A stretch of 64,000 nt of DNA from Quercus robur (GCF_932294415.1 NC_065544.1:19195351-19259350); one strand, 5' to 3'; counted from the stretch's first letter, positions 10,327-21,240 are shown. The notes: a model not told the origin generated them from the sequence alone. Numbers and translations: made by a program.

Positions 10327-11581
10327 CTAATAATCCTTTTTGATGAACTCTTGGAGTTTGCCTCTCTGAATGAGTTCCCTAATTTGCCCATTCAATTCAC
10401 GACATTCATCAATGGAATGACCATAACCTTCATGGAATCGGCAGTACTTCCAAAAATTTCTGCCTTTTGGCCTCGAGCTTAAGGGGTTTGGCCACTTTAG
10501 GATTAGGTCGTCCTTAATTTGTATGAGAATCTTATCAACAAGCATCAATAGAGGTATAAAGTTCAATCTCTTCTTTATCGTCTCTAGGCTAGTCTTTCTA
10601 GTTCGGTTGTCTGATAGATTGAGTTTACAGTCCTTCTTTCCATTCTGCAAATCAATCTCCTCATCCTTCTTTTGCTTACCTGTTAGGCTCTTGATGGCCA
10701 AGACATCTTCCTCATTCACACACTTCTGGATTTTGAACAACAGGTCTGCCATTGACGTTGGTGTGGTTTTTCCTAGAGAGGAAGTGAGATCTGGATCGAC
10801 CAGCCCTGCTTGGAAGGTCATCATTATAACCTGGTCATCGCCTTTGTCAATCTCTAGCACTGCCTCGTTGAAGCGCCTTACATATTCCCTTAGGGTTTCT
10901 CCTTCTTGTTGCTTTACGGTCAGCAAGTATGAAGTGAGCCTTTTGTGCCACTCGCCACTAATGAAGTGATGAACAAAAGAGTCGCTTAACTATTCAAAGT
11001 TATCAATTGAGGTTGCTGGTAACTTGCTGAACCATTCTTTAGTAGCCCCCCTGAGGGTGGCTGGGAAGGATCTGCATTTCACCTCATCTGGTATTTGTTG
11101 AAGGTCTAGGATTGTTTTGAATGCGCCAATGTGATCAAGAGGATCTTTCATGCCGTCGTAGATCTCCAATTGTGGAAGTTTGAACTTGAGGGGAAGAGCG
11201 CACTCGAGTACCTTGGCAATGAAAGGTGAGCTTGTCTTCTTAAGCATGCCACCAGGGTTTATTGCAGTTTTCATAGCACTCCTTACCTCATCCAGCTCTT
11301 TTCTTATGGCTTCCACCATCTGATCTTTATCGAGCGTGGTTTGCTTGGTTTGTTCAGAGGTGGCTTGTTGGGCTGTGGTTTTCGTCATCGTCCCGATTAC
11401 ATCGTACTGGAGAAGTGTTGCTGTTCTTAGGATGTCCTTGGTTCTCGAGACATCCTTGATGTTTGAATTCCACGTTTTGCTTCATCAACTCTTGGACATT
11501 AGATGTCTGAGCTCGGATCTGCTCAGCCATGATGGTTGAATCCATAGGAGGTGAAGAAGTGAAAGTGTCCATGTGTCTCAA
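10327..11581 (-). pseudogene. Gypsy gag polyprotein, broken into three frames
   Basis: Read on minus from ATG 11581. The first frame (to about 11354) has a Gln/Asn-rich N-terminus. The second (11388-10990) has LPQLEIYDGMKDPLDHIGAF and GATKEWFSKLP, the Retrotrans_gag core. The third (10926-10327) has LREYVRRFNEAVLEI and a zinc-binding-like YCRFHEGYGHSIDECRELNG followed by IRELIQRGKLQEFI. The set is the usual gag of plant gypsy elements with the YCRFH..GH..C knuckle. Two frameshifts, near 11360 and 10950, break it. A homologous gag is at 19846-21231. Confidence 0.85.
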
Positions 11582-11658
11582 GGAACTTTGTCAATAGAGA
11601 TACAATGACTTGCCAAAAAGAATTGCAACTCAATCATTTCCCATAGACAACTCCAAAC

Positions 11659-12197
11659 TGATGAAGCAGAAAATTGCAGCTCATCAGTCTGCTCCTCATC
11701 ACTGGTATGGACGACCGTCAGTACCTGTTTCAAAGAAACAATGTAAGAGGGCACCTAGGGTCCCAGGGGAGCCTATGATGCTTAAGTTAGTTTATTTCCT
11801 TGAGAAATAGAATAATGTAAGAGATAGTTTGAGTATAGTGTGTAAGTGTATGCGTAGATGTCCTATTTACCTATTGTTGTTTGCCTTATATAGCATGTTT
11901 GTCAATAAATGCTCGAGGCATTTATTGTGCCAAACGTTGGAGGCTTTGAATAGCCTATTGAATGTCATTATATCTTGGTTTAAAGTCCTGTAATGGTTTT
12001 ACAAAGGTCAGCTTAGCTGTTTAAGGCTTTCTGCTGGAGCCCGTAACGTTTAGACCTTGTTAAGGAAATGATTTAGGGCCGGATCATTAATCTGCATAGC
12101 GGTCATCAATGTTATTGACGACCTATTTTATTGACAATCTGCAATCTTTCAGTTGACCAAATTCACTGAAGGTTCGCTGATCAAATGTGGCTCTTCA
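11659..12197 (-). repeat. Gypsy 5' LTR (right copy)
   Basis: 539 bp, TGATGAAGCAGAAA to CTCTTCA, partner of 2745-3283. Immediately inside it on the minus strand the expected primer site is degenerate (TTTGGAGTTGTCTATGGGA at 11640-11658). The second gypsy copy keeps TTTGGCGCCGTTTGTGGGA. Confidence 0.9.
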
Positions 12198-12310
12198 ATA
12201 TATGTATGTGAAGCTCCCTCTCGGAGATCTTGAACCCCGACCCTTGCCCCCCATACCCCGCAAACACTTATATTTGTGAAGTGACCATCACGCCATGAGT
12301 GCGCGGTGGT
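12198..12310 (-). mobile_element. SINE, 5' part, split by gypsy insertion
   Basis: On the minus strand this begins ACCACCGCGCACTCATGG and contains a B-box-like GGGTTCAAGATCTCC. It aligns with the 5' two thirds of the SINE at 37464-37609. Its other part is at 2684-2744; the target duplication is at 12311-12328. Confidence 0.85.
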
Positions 12311-12639
12311 ATTTAATATATTTTTATTAAATTATTGTTTGTATTACACAATAATATAAGAAAATCATATATAAGGAGTATTTTGTGAAAAATTTAAAGA
12401 TCGAAATGGTTTGACTAATGCTATGGAGACAATAGTTTCACAATAATTTCACGGCAAAACCTAGGTGCCAACTTATTAAGGGTTCTCATTTGAACCTATT
12501 GTTAACGTCATTTTTTTACTTATTATTGACAATTTATCCCTTAGACTTTTTTTTTTTTTTTGAGAAGATTGTCATTTAGATTTTGTCATAAAAAAATATT
12601 GTGGCAATACTAGCTATATTCAAAAGCTTTATATATGTA

Positions 12640-13047
12640 ATGATGACGAGGGTTGTGATGTTAGCCTGTTAGGTACCCTGCTTCTTACGATGTGCGATAA
12701 TTTATGTGCTGATGGTTTGGGTGCATGTGACAACAATGATGGTTGCAATTCATCTTGCAATAAGAAGCATCCTAGTGGTCAAGGAAGTTGTGACCTTGTG
12801 GGAGTAGCAAAATTGTGTTACTGTTATTACAATTGTGGTGGTCCAAGTAAACCTCCCTCAATGTCATGTATTGATGGTTTGGGAGAATGTGATAATAGTT
12901 GCAAATTGCAATGACAAGTGCATCGCAAAACATCCTGGTGGTCAAGGAACCTGTGATGGCTACCCCAAGAGCTTCTGTCAGTGCATATACTATTGTGAGG
13001 CATATTCATATTCGCCATGTATTTATTTAAACAAAAAATTTATTTAA
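12640..13047 (+). pseudogene. Two-domain defensin-like (DEFL) cysteine-rich peptide pseudogene
   Basis: ATG 12640 opens a signal-peptide-like start, MMTRVVMLAC. A frame change near 12672 follows, then LLGTLLLTMCDNLCADGLG, completing a hydrophobic leader. Domain 1 (12690-12837) has the Cys spacing C-x5-C-x5-C-x3-C-x9-C-x8-C-x-C-x3-C with the motif HPSGQGSC. Domain 2 (about 12868-13005) repeats it: CIDGLGECD, HPGGQGTCD, FCQCIYYC. One extra base near 12905 puts the second half of domain 2 in another frame, where it ends at 13047. Such secreted knottin-like peptides in plants serve defence or pollen signalling; which one cannot be told. No intron is seen. Two frame breaks argue for a dead gene, though sequencing error is not excluded. 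Confidence 0.75.
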
Positions 13048-13107
13048 ACAAAATAAATGTGATAATAAAAAGAAAGAATAAGAAAACACAGCTTGAGCCA
13101 AATAGAA

Positions 13108-13205
13108 CATTTTAGCTCAATTGGTTAGTATCTCTTGGTGTATCATTCAGGATTTAAATCTTCTGTCTCCTTTGTTACTTTTAAAAAATAAAAATAAATA
13201 AAAAA
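13108..13205 (+). mobile_element. Possible tRNA-derived SINE fragment
   Basis: TTTTAGCTCAATTGGTTAG resembles a tRNA A box, and GGATTTAAATCTTC, 40 bases on, resembles a B box. An A-rich tail (AAAATAAAAATAAATAAAA) follows at 13186. The borders resemble the SINE at 848-1005 in its A-box part. No clear target duplication was found. Confidence 0.45.
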
Positions 13206-14034
13206 GATATTTCTGCAATTGTATTCCAATGTTTCTATAAAAAGTTAAAAACACCAAAAGTCAACAAATTCAAACTGGAATTCCAAGCACAAACTACCAC
13301 CAAAACAAAATCCATATTACAAATTTTAATCAAACCTCAATTTCTACCAACTATATAAAAAGTGCGAATAGCTTATCTATGACAATACTTTGGTTTAGTC
13401 AAATATTGTCTTATTTGGTAGTCAAAATGGTGCATTTTTGGTAAGGAAAAGCAAAACTGTTTCAAGTGAAAACCAAAACAAAACTTGAAGGGAGAGAGGG
13501 TGGGAGGTGGAGAGGGAGAGTTCACAATACCTACATTATGTCCATCGGACCAAGAGAGAGAAACAGGTGATAAAGGAAACAAATCAAAAGAAGAGAGGTA
13601 GGTGAGAAATGGGCTTCTTGTATGGTTAAGTCAAGAGACAACAAAAGGCAATGAAAGAAACAATTTACAAGGGGGATTTGATTCATTTTTGTATATTCAA
13701 CCATCAAAGCTAGGGGAGAGAGAGAGAGAGAGAGAGAGAGTTTTGACTTTTGCATGAAGAACAAGGTGGCCCTCTTCGTCTCTTTCTGCGTTGAGATTGA
13801 AAGAGAGAGAAGTGGGGAGGCAATCTAATATTACCATCAATTCTCTCGGCTGAAAATCTGGGAAAATGAGCTACCAACAAAGCAAGTATATAGTTTCTTT
13901 TCATCTCAAAATTATTTCCATTGGCTTCTCATTCTTCTTCATGACTCTTATTATAGGACTGATTGAGGTTTGCTTTTTGAACAATTTATGTTCTATTACT
14001 ACTGCTAGATAGTCAATTCACAATCTTGAGGTTA
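13206..14034. other. Intergenic DNA with GA microsatellite
   Basis: Holds purine-rich stretches and a (GA)n run at about 13714-13740. A 48-codon plus-strand frame at 13866-14012 has one hydrophobic segment (IISIGFSFFFMTLIIGLI). I cannot tie that frame to a family, and it may be chance. Nothing else is recognised. Confidence 0.4.
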
Positions 14035-14039
14035 ATGGG

Positions 14040-15447
14040 TGCGGGTCCTTCTTTTGACGTTTCCCAATCCCTACACTGATAAAGGGATCTTGGGCCACCA
14101 AAAGTTGGTAATGGATATTGGTTGGAGTGGGCTTGGCTCACTGCGACCTTCTTGTGCCGTTATACAAACCAATCTGTGCATAAGACAAATGAACTCTACA
14201 ACACAAATATATTGGTTGAGAAAATAATAAGGAACAAGAAGTACACTATGTAAAGTAAACGAATGAAAAGATGAAGATCCTTCAAAGAGGATGGTATTGC
14301 ATTTTATTAAGTTAAGTATTTGAGTACATTAGGTCCTACTTTACAAGGATACTCCACAAGGCTCAATAAAGCTCAAAAATCACAGACTTGAGTAATTCCA
14401 CTTAGGCTCTCAAGACTTGTGAAGTTTGAGTCCCTTTGAATCCAAGTGGCTTCCCAAGTGTTTGCTATTGGACCTTCTGCGATGCCTTTTTTTTTCTTAA
14501 TGAACTTAACTATAGCTTATGGAGAGCTTAAGACTCTTTTTTTTGTATTTTTTTTTTTTTCTCTTAATTGCTTGTCTAAATGTCCATCTTCACTTCAAGC
14601 TCACCCCTTTTTATAGTGCCCCTTGAAGACTCTTTAAATCAATATTTTATGCCTTGATTCTCCTACGTACCTGAGCCACCTTTTTGTCTGAAACATTGGT
14701 AGCTGGTCCTTTCCTCATTTCCTCTTATTTCACCTTCCTGAGAACTGATAGTTGAAAGTTCATCTACTGACTTTCCACTTGTGGGAGCTCTTTCCTTGGG
14801 CAAACCAAATCCTTTTGAGGTCAATGCTTCTTATCCTCCTTCCAAGGCCTTAAAATGGACACTCCAAAGGCCCTAAGACCCTAATGTTGACTTCTCACAA
14901 TTTGGCCGCTTTCTAGAAATAGATGGATTCCTTCTTGCAAAATGGTGTGCTTGAAAAGGTTTCTAATCACCTTACTCTTTTTCCATATCCTTGGCTTTAC
15001 CCAAGATCCCTTGGTCCTCCTCATCAGGTATTGATCCTGAAAACCTCATCTGTCCTTGTGGCTACCTTCTAGATCCCAAGGACTTAACCTAGATAGGACC
15101 TTCTTTGTTTCCTGTGCTTCTTCAAAGTATGCATGCTTTGTTCCCAGACCATCTCATGAGTTGCCCATATCCCATTTTTAGCACCCTTCAGTCTTTCTTG
15201 AGGATCCACCCTCTGTTGTTGGAGGACCCATGTAAGGTCTGGGCCCAGATCCTCTCCTTTCCCAGGCTCCTTTGCTCTTTCATTCTCCCTTCACTTACTA
15301 GGCCTTCTTAGTTCATCACATCCTCCTTGTCTCATTGGGCCGAGCTTCCCTTCCTTTTAGGGCCCAAGCCTTCTCTTCTCTCTCCCACGAGTTGGGCTTT
15401 CTTTATGTCCATGAGCCTAACTCCTTGTCACATTTTGGACCTTAACA
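14040..15447 (-). mobile_element. Solo LTR, 1.4 kb, with TATA box on minus strand
   Basis: 1408 bp starting TGCGGGTCC and ending CCTTAACA on plus, flanked by the perfect 5 bp duplication ATGGG (14035-14039 and 15448-15452). No gag or pol is present and no second LTR lies nearby. Orientation is inferred as minus because a good TATA box, GCACTATAAAAAGGGG, reads leftward at 14603-14618. Short plus-strand open frames inside are chance. The family is unknown. Confidence 0.85.
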
Positions 15448-15452
15448 ATGGG

Positions 15453-15782
15453 TAATTGCTAATCTTTCATTTCATGGCATGCTTATTTAGATAGTCAGTC
15501 ACACACCCATTTACATAAATGGTGAGCAAATCCTTTTGAAAATTCAAAATGATAAATTTTGCAAGATGTGTGTATATGCCATTTTTTTATTCTCCAAAAA
15601 AAGAAAAAAAAAAGTGTATATGCCCTATGGCATAATTCTACTAGTTACTGTTATGTTAGGAAGTTAATAATATGTGTGTATGCGTGCGTGCGTGTGTGCA
15701 TGCATGTGTGTGTGTTAGAATTTAGGAATATAAACATGTTCCCTGGGTAGCTGGCCTAGTTTTGCGTAATCATTACTAAGAT
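15453..15782. other. Intergenic DNA with GT-rich microsatellite
   Basis: AT-rich, with a (GT/GC)n stretch at 15673-15716 (gtgtgtatgcgtgcgtg). No gene recognised. Confidence 0.5.
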
Positions 15783-15790
15783 TTCTTAAG

Positions 15791-16287
15791 CAGGGCATAG
15801 CTAGAATTTTTTTTTTTTGGAGGGCTAACTTATGATACTAATTTATTAGATTATACAAACTTTTATAAACGTGCACAAATACATACATCTATACACACAT
15901 ATAATTTAGTATCCTTCATAGTGAATCCTTTAAATTTTTATTTAATATAAGTTACCAAATTGTCTACCAAAGTAAGTAAAAAAATTTCAATCGAACAAAT
16001 AAAGTATTCAAAGACATGAATGATCCAAAACTTCAATAGACACAAGAACACATTTTACAATAAAAAATGAATGTGAGAAAGAAAAAACATTTTCTATAAC
16101 TACTAGATTATCAATTGGACAATTTTTTTAAGAGTATCATTGAACTAGCTCAAATATTTGGGGGGCTAAGTCCCATTTTTGTAGGCTAATAATTAAAATA
16201 TTAAATATTTATATATAATATTAAAATATTTTTAAAATTTTTGGAGGAGCCATGGCCCCCCTACTCATACATGTAGCTCCACCCCTA
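15791..16287. mobile_element. Non-autonomous hAT-type element
   Basis: 497 bp with ends CAGGGCATAGCTAGAA and (complement of right end) ATAGGGGTGGAGCTACATG. It is flanked by an 8 bp duplication TTCTTAAG at 15783-15790 and 16288-16295. An 8 bp duplication and CAGGG-type ends are typical of hAT. The interior is AT-rich and non-coding, with 'gggggctaag' and 'gccatggcccccc' near the ends. Confidence 0.7.
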
Positions 16288-16426
16288 TTCTTAAGGTTAA
16301 TATTGCATGCAAGAACTGTATAAATGGGTTATGGAAAAATTATACTAGTTAACGTTATTTAAATTTAAAATGAGATTTTTTTTTTTTTTTTTTTATAAAT
16401 AATTCAATAGTTATAGCAAAGGGAAG

Positions 16427-16429
<3 letters not shown>

Positions 16430-16465
<36 letters not shown>
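16430..16465. repeat. Poly-T run of 36
   Basis: An uninterrupted run of about 36 T just left of the LTR element at 16509; another T run lies at 16377-16394. It may be an old retroposon tail; no element body could be attached. Confidence 0.6.
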
Positions 16466-16469
<4 letters not shown>

Positions 16470-16508
16470 GAAACAAGAGAGATTTTAAATTTGATTCTCC
16501 TAATAAAG

Positions 16509-16894
16509 TGCTAGGAACCAAATGGTTCCTAATGGGATTGGATAGGAATTATAGGGGGATTGATGGAAATTGTAGGCAAATTGACTTAATTTGAGGTAGT
16601 CACCCTCCATATAGGAAGAGAGAGATTAAGAGAGAGAGAGAGAGAGAGAGATGCACTAATGCACTTAGAAATTGTTTTATTCTTCAATGATAGAAATATA
16701 ATTACAAGTAGGTATTTATAAAACCATGAAACAATCCTATTGGCCCACATGGCCTTATCCTAATGGTCCTATTATTCCCCATGGGTATTAATAATTCCAA
16801 CATGTGTTAAATGTGATTAACATGCTTGGGATTGTAACTAACTAACCAACTAACTAACTAAATGCATTCTATACCCAAATGTGGGTTCTTAAAA
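16509..16894 (-). repeat. LTR of short element (3' LTR)
   Basis: 386 bp; it carries a (GA)n stretch at about 16628-16650 that is nearly absent from the partner LTR, which explains most of the length difference. It ends in 'CTAACTAACCAACTAAC' repeats then GGGTTCTTAA. Confidence 0.85.
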
Positions 16895-17934
16895 TTTCAC
16901 TGTCCTCCAAAACACCTTGCCCACAAGGTGTTCTTATAGTTGACATCTTCATGAGGGGAAATCGGCCACTAACCCAATACTCCAAAGCATCTTGAATATT
17001 GAACACTTCAACTACTTTCAAGCACCTTGTCACAATCCATAACTTGAGCAAGTTGATCTCATCATTAACTAAATCAGCAAAGGAGCACCAAGAATTCTTT
17101 ATGTCGTGGCCTCTCTTTCTATCAAATACCAAGTCTCAGACCATAAACTTCCAAACAAATGACCACCCATGCAACTCACATGGGTAAGGAGATGATAGTC
17201 CACAAACTGCAAATAATGCAATAAATGGATCCAACTAATCACATTCCCATGTAGCTGATATTGAGGATAGAGAAAGCTTCTTGAGAGCAATTTCTATATC
17301 TTCACAACCTTTAAGATCCCAACTCACACCCAAGTCCTTAAAAATTATGATCAGCTTGATTATGGAATCCATCATTTATCCCACCGCAACCACCATGAAA
17401 AGAATCATCTAATCCAAATTCATTTGCATTGCCACCAATGTTAGTGGCTGTTAATTTCATGCCTTAATTCTTGATTACATGAGCAGCCCCATTTGTTGAA
17501 GTACGAGTTTGGCCACAATCAAACACCATTGGATCACTTGTATCCAGACCAACAACAACTTCATGCATTGTAGATTCTTGGATCATCATCATCTTCTTTG
17601 TTGGTTCTTTGGGTCGAATTTTATGGTTAGCATGTACATGGATATCATCATCCACTTTGACACAAAAATCAACGTCCCGGCTTGCAACAACAACAGTAGA
17701 TTCTTGGAACTTAATTTTTTCTTTGAGTTCCATTGAATCAAGAGATTGTAACTCCTCTTCCGTTATGTTCTCAAGATCCTCTTACAATCTTGAGAGCTCT
17801 TCTTTCATGGACTTTTTAGATTCATCCAAGGCCTTGACCTTCTCTGAAACTTCATTCACCATTTGTTGTAAGTCCTTCAAGATTTCTTGTCAGTCATATT
17901 CACCTATCTCAAGATTTACGGCTCTGATACCAAA

Positions 17935-18286
17935 TGTTAGGAACCTCATGGTTCCTAATGGGATTGGATAGGAATTATAGGGGGGTTGATTGCAGGGAAA
18001 TTAACTTAATTTGAGGTAGTCATTCTCATAGAGAAAGAGAGAGATGCACTAATGCACTGAGAAATTGGTTTATTCTTCAATGATGGAAATATGATTACAA
18101 GTAAGTATTTATAGACCCATGAAACTATCTTATTGGTCCACATGGCCTTATCCTAATGGTCCTATTATTCCCCATGTGCATTAATAATTCCAACATTGTT
18201 AAGTATGATTAACATGTTTGGGATTGTAACTAACTAACCAACTAACTAACTAAATGCATTCTATACCCAAATGTGGGTTCTTAACG
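17935..18286 (-). repeat. LTR of short element (5' LTR)
   Basis: 352 bp, same ends and same order as 16509-16894. Adjacent primer site at 17921-17932. Confidence 0.85.
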
Positions 18287-18560
18287 TAAAGCTACAACAT
18301 TCTTGACTAATAAATGAGATCTTAATGTAATATGTTGGGAATTTGGGCGACCTTTTTAACCTAGAAGTTTAAATTTGATAAGTATGTACCCATTTAAATT
18401 ATAGGAAAAGTTATAAATTCTATCAATGAGATATGCCCTTAAAACATGCGAGTGTCATGCACTTTATTTTAGAGACATTTTCCCTATATGCTATGTAAAA
18501 AAGAGTAACATATCAGCAACGTTAAGAGAATGTATGTGATGATTTATTTTCTCTCACTAA

Positions 18561-18979
18561 TGCTATGTTTGGAAGTTTGGAGGGAGAAGAGAGTAGAGGG
18601 GAGTAGAGGGGAGGAGAGTAGTGGGAAGGAGAGTAGAGGGGAATGGTTATCTTCCACCTTGTTTGGATGTTTTTAAAATTAAGTAAAGGGGAGGGGAATA
18701 ATTAGTCTTTTCATAGTTTGTAATTTTATTAATATGGTAAAGGTAAATTTGGCAATTCATTTAGTCTAGCATTTTTATACTCTACTCTCCCTCCAAATCT
18801 CTCAAATTTGGGGGAATTAAAAATGAGGGGTTGGAAGTAGTTAGAACCCCTCAAAACCTATCCAAATCATTCCCCCTCCTTCTTTAAAAAAACATCCAAA
18901 CAAGCTAATTTAACTTACTCTCCCTCCCTCTACTCTACTCCCCTCTACCCCCCCCCCCCCCTTCCATCCAAACAAGCTA
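18561..18979. mobile_element. MITE, PIF/Harbinger-like
   Basis: 419 bp with ends TGCTATGTTTGGAAG and (complement) TAGCTTGTTTGGATGG, flanked by TAA on both sides. The sub-ends are purine-rich on the left (gagagtagaggggag) and pyrimidine-rich on the right (ctctactcccctctacc), forming a long imperfect hairpin. A run of about 14 C is at 18947-18960. Non-coding. Confidence 0.65.
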
Positions 18980-19069
18980 TAAAGAGATTAAAAGGGGTAG
19001 ACTTGAGTCACTTGACAAAATTAGGTTCAAACCTATTTATCCACTTGAACCTATAGGATAAAAACGCAT

Positions 19070-19500
19070 ATGGGGTGTCCAGCAGTTAAGTCTACCAGTT
19101 GATCAATCCTCGGCAAAGGGAAGCTATCCTTTGGGCAGGCTTTGTTTAGATCTGTGAAATCGACGCATATTCTCCATTTGCCATTGCTCTTCTTTACCAT
19201 TACCACGTTTGCTAGCCAATTTAAATAGAAGACTTTCCTGATAAAATCACCTTCTAGTAACTTCTCTACTTCTTCAGTTACAGCTTTGTTACACTCTGGT
19301 GCAAATATTCTCTACTTCTGCTGTACAGGTTTGCATTTTTGGTTGACGTTGAGACAATGTTGTATGATCTTCCTATCAATTTCGGCCATATCCTCGTGTT
19401 TCCAAGTGAAAACATCATGGTTTGCCCTTAAGAAGGAAATCATCTTCTCTTTCTCTAGAGTTGAGAGTGTTGATCCTATCTTCAATACCTTCATCGAATC
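19070..19500 (-). pseudogene. Gypsy pre-RT linker and N-terminal reverse transcriptase
   Basis: Minus strand from about 19494: a linker with FLRANHDVFTWKHEDMAEID and HCLNVNQKCKPVQQK. RT fingers/palm words then follow in the 19080-19300 stretch: VTEEVEKLLEGDFI, LANVVMVKKSNGKWRICVDF, TDLNKACPKDSFPLPRIDQL. A stop near 19310 and loss of everything past TAGHP make it dead. It supplies exactly the RT half missing from the first gypsy element. Confidence 0.85.
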
Positions 19501-19845
19501 CCTTGGAACGATCTCAACTTCTTATGGTGTTTCTGACGGTTCGAGGATGGGCTCTGGTTCATTGATCACCCACGTGTGGTTCTCCCAAGATGCTAAGGCA
19601 ACTTGGTAGCATTCACTTACCAGAACTTGGTCTCCTTTAATTTCTCCTACTCCATGGGCTATTGAAAAATTCACCTTCAAGTAATATGTTGGCGTTGCTG
19701 CTCTTAGCCTTTTAAGTGCAGGTCTTCCTAAATAATGTTGTATGTTGAAGGGCAGTCAACTATGAGGAAATCAATTTCCTTGGTGACCTATGCTACGTAA
19801 ATTCCTAAAATTATGGTTAGAGTGACGATGCCCCTAGGGACGATT

Positions 19846-21240
19846 CTATCCCCTGTGAAGCTTACCAGAGGCGAGGTGAAATGCAAACAAGTAGATGATA
19901 TTTGCTGAGCCGTTGTCAATGAACACCCGGTGGATGTTGAATTCTTCTACTCTAAGCACGATTACTAATGGATCGTCATAGGGTTGCCTAATGCCACGAT
20001 CATCTCTCTCTAAGAAAATAATATTAGGCTCCTCATTCTTTGGCATCTTCATTGGAGGGAGCTGCGAATGGACACTATTTATTTCTCTTCCATGGGCTTT
20101 TTTTAGGGATTTCAATATTCTGCCTGCTATTAGTCCTCCTGAGATCATCTTTATCTCTCCTGTAGGAGGTTTGCTTTCTCCTGCTCCCTGATTTTTGTCC
20201 TGATCGTCCTTCCGTTGGTATCTGTGGGGCTCTATTTTCCTGATATACTTCTGTAACTTTCCTTTTCGGATCAAAGTCTCCACTTGATCTTTCAAATGCT
20301 TACACTCGTCGGTGCGATACTCGTGGTCCTGGTGGAATCTGCAGTACTTGCTTTTGTCTCTTCTTTCTACTAGAGTGCTGATTGGCTTTGGCCATTGCAG
20401 GGAGGGATCGTCCCTTATCTGCATTAGGACCTGCTCAATTGGCATTATTAAAGGAGTAAAGTTAGTGAACTTTGGCTTCTTGCCTGGAAGTTTCTTCTTT
20501 TTCCCTGTTGTTTGCCCAACACTTCGTGTCTCTTTCTTTTTATCGTGATTGCTGCTTGTTCCTTCATCTCTCTTCCTTTTTCCATTCATTTCTTTTGCAA
20601 GCATTGTGTCTTTTGCATTCATGTACTTTTGAGCTTTTCGGAGCAGCTCCGCGATTATTTTTGCTGGACTTTTAGTGATAGAAAAGAAGAAATCCTCTGG
20701 TAGTAACCCTGCTTGGAAAGTTGTTAGGATGACTTGATCTTCAGCTTCGTCTACCTATAGTAGCTCCTTATTGAATCGGGTAGCGTACTATCTTAGTGAT
20801 TCTCCTTCTGCTTGTTGAATGTTGAGAAAGTGACCAGTTGGCTTCTTGTGTCTTTGCCCCCCCCCCCCCCCCCCCAAAATGAAATGACGAAAAAAACCCT
20901 TGCTGAGTTGTTCGAAATCTACAATAGTTCCTAAGGGTATCTTGTTGAACCATACTCAGGCTGCTCCCTTCATTGTTGTTGGGAATGCCCTACATATCAC
21001 CTCATCTGGCGTCATCTACAATAGCATCAGTGTCTTGAATGATTCAATGTGATCCAAGGGCTCCTTGGAACCGTCATACAACTCCCATTGTGGGAGACAA
21101 AATTTTGGTGGGAGGAGACGGCTTAGTACTTCAGTAGTAAATGATGAGTCTGTCCTTCGAATCATCTCATCCAAATTCTCTCTGCCTTTGTCCTTCATGG
21201 CACTTTCTAACTCGTCCATCTCCTTCCTCATGTTGTGAAA
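19846..21240 (-). pseudogene. Gypsy gag and protease start
   Basis: From 21231 on minus: MRKEMDELESAMKDKGRENL then LPQWELYDGSKEPLDHIESF (gag core). After frame breaks around 20750-21000 it resumes at 20622 with a Lys-rich linker, the zinc-binding-like YCRFHQDHEYRTDECKHLKD (the usual GH is changed to EY) and IRKGKLQKYI. It then runs into the retropepsin active-site region VFIDNGSANIIYLFAF near 19890-19930. A run of 19 C at 20857-20875 sits in one of the frame breaks. Not functional. Confidence 0.85.

Larger units (their letters stand above)
2745..12197 (-). mobile_element. Ty3/gypsy LTR retrotransposon, full length but degenerate
   Basis: A 9453 bp element read on the minus strand, bounded by two 539 bp LTRs and flanked by GTATA and ATATA (a 5 bp duplication with one mismatch). 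Order from its 5' end on minus: LTR, gag, protease, reverse transcriptase, RNase H, integrase relic, 62 bp tandem repeats, an antisense extra gene, LTR. All reading frames are broken, so it is not autonomous. The gag zinc-binding style and the antisense extra ORF after pol fit large Tat-lineage plant gypsy elements; that lineage call is inference. It sits inside a SINE and holds a solo LTR at 4303-5277. Confidence 0.9.
16509..18286 (-). mobile_element. Short non-autonomous LTR retrotransposon
   Basis: 1778 bp, flanked by the 5 bp duplication TAAAG (16504-16508 and 18287-18291). LTRs at 16509-16894 and 17935-18286 both start TG(C/T)TAGGAACC and end GGGTTCTTAA. Just inside the right LTR, GCTCTGATACCA at 17921-17932 is, on minus, TGGTATCAGAGC, the primer site for initiator methionyl tRNA. 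The element therefore runs on minus. The 1.04 kb interior has no pol. It holds only a Lys/Glu-rich frame from about 17867 down to 17464 with one stop (EVSEKVKALDESKKSMKEEL), perhaps a coiled-coil gag relic. It must have relied on enzymes from another element. Confidence 0.85.

Noticed and set aside
13866..14012. 48-codon frame with one hydrophobic segment
   Set aside because: No homologue recognised, no splice or promoter support; mentioned only in the intergenic entry.
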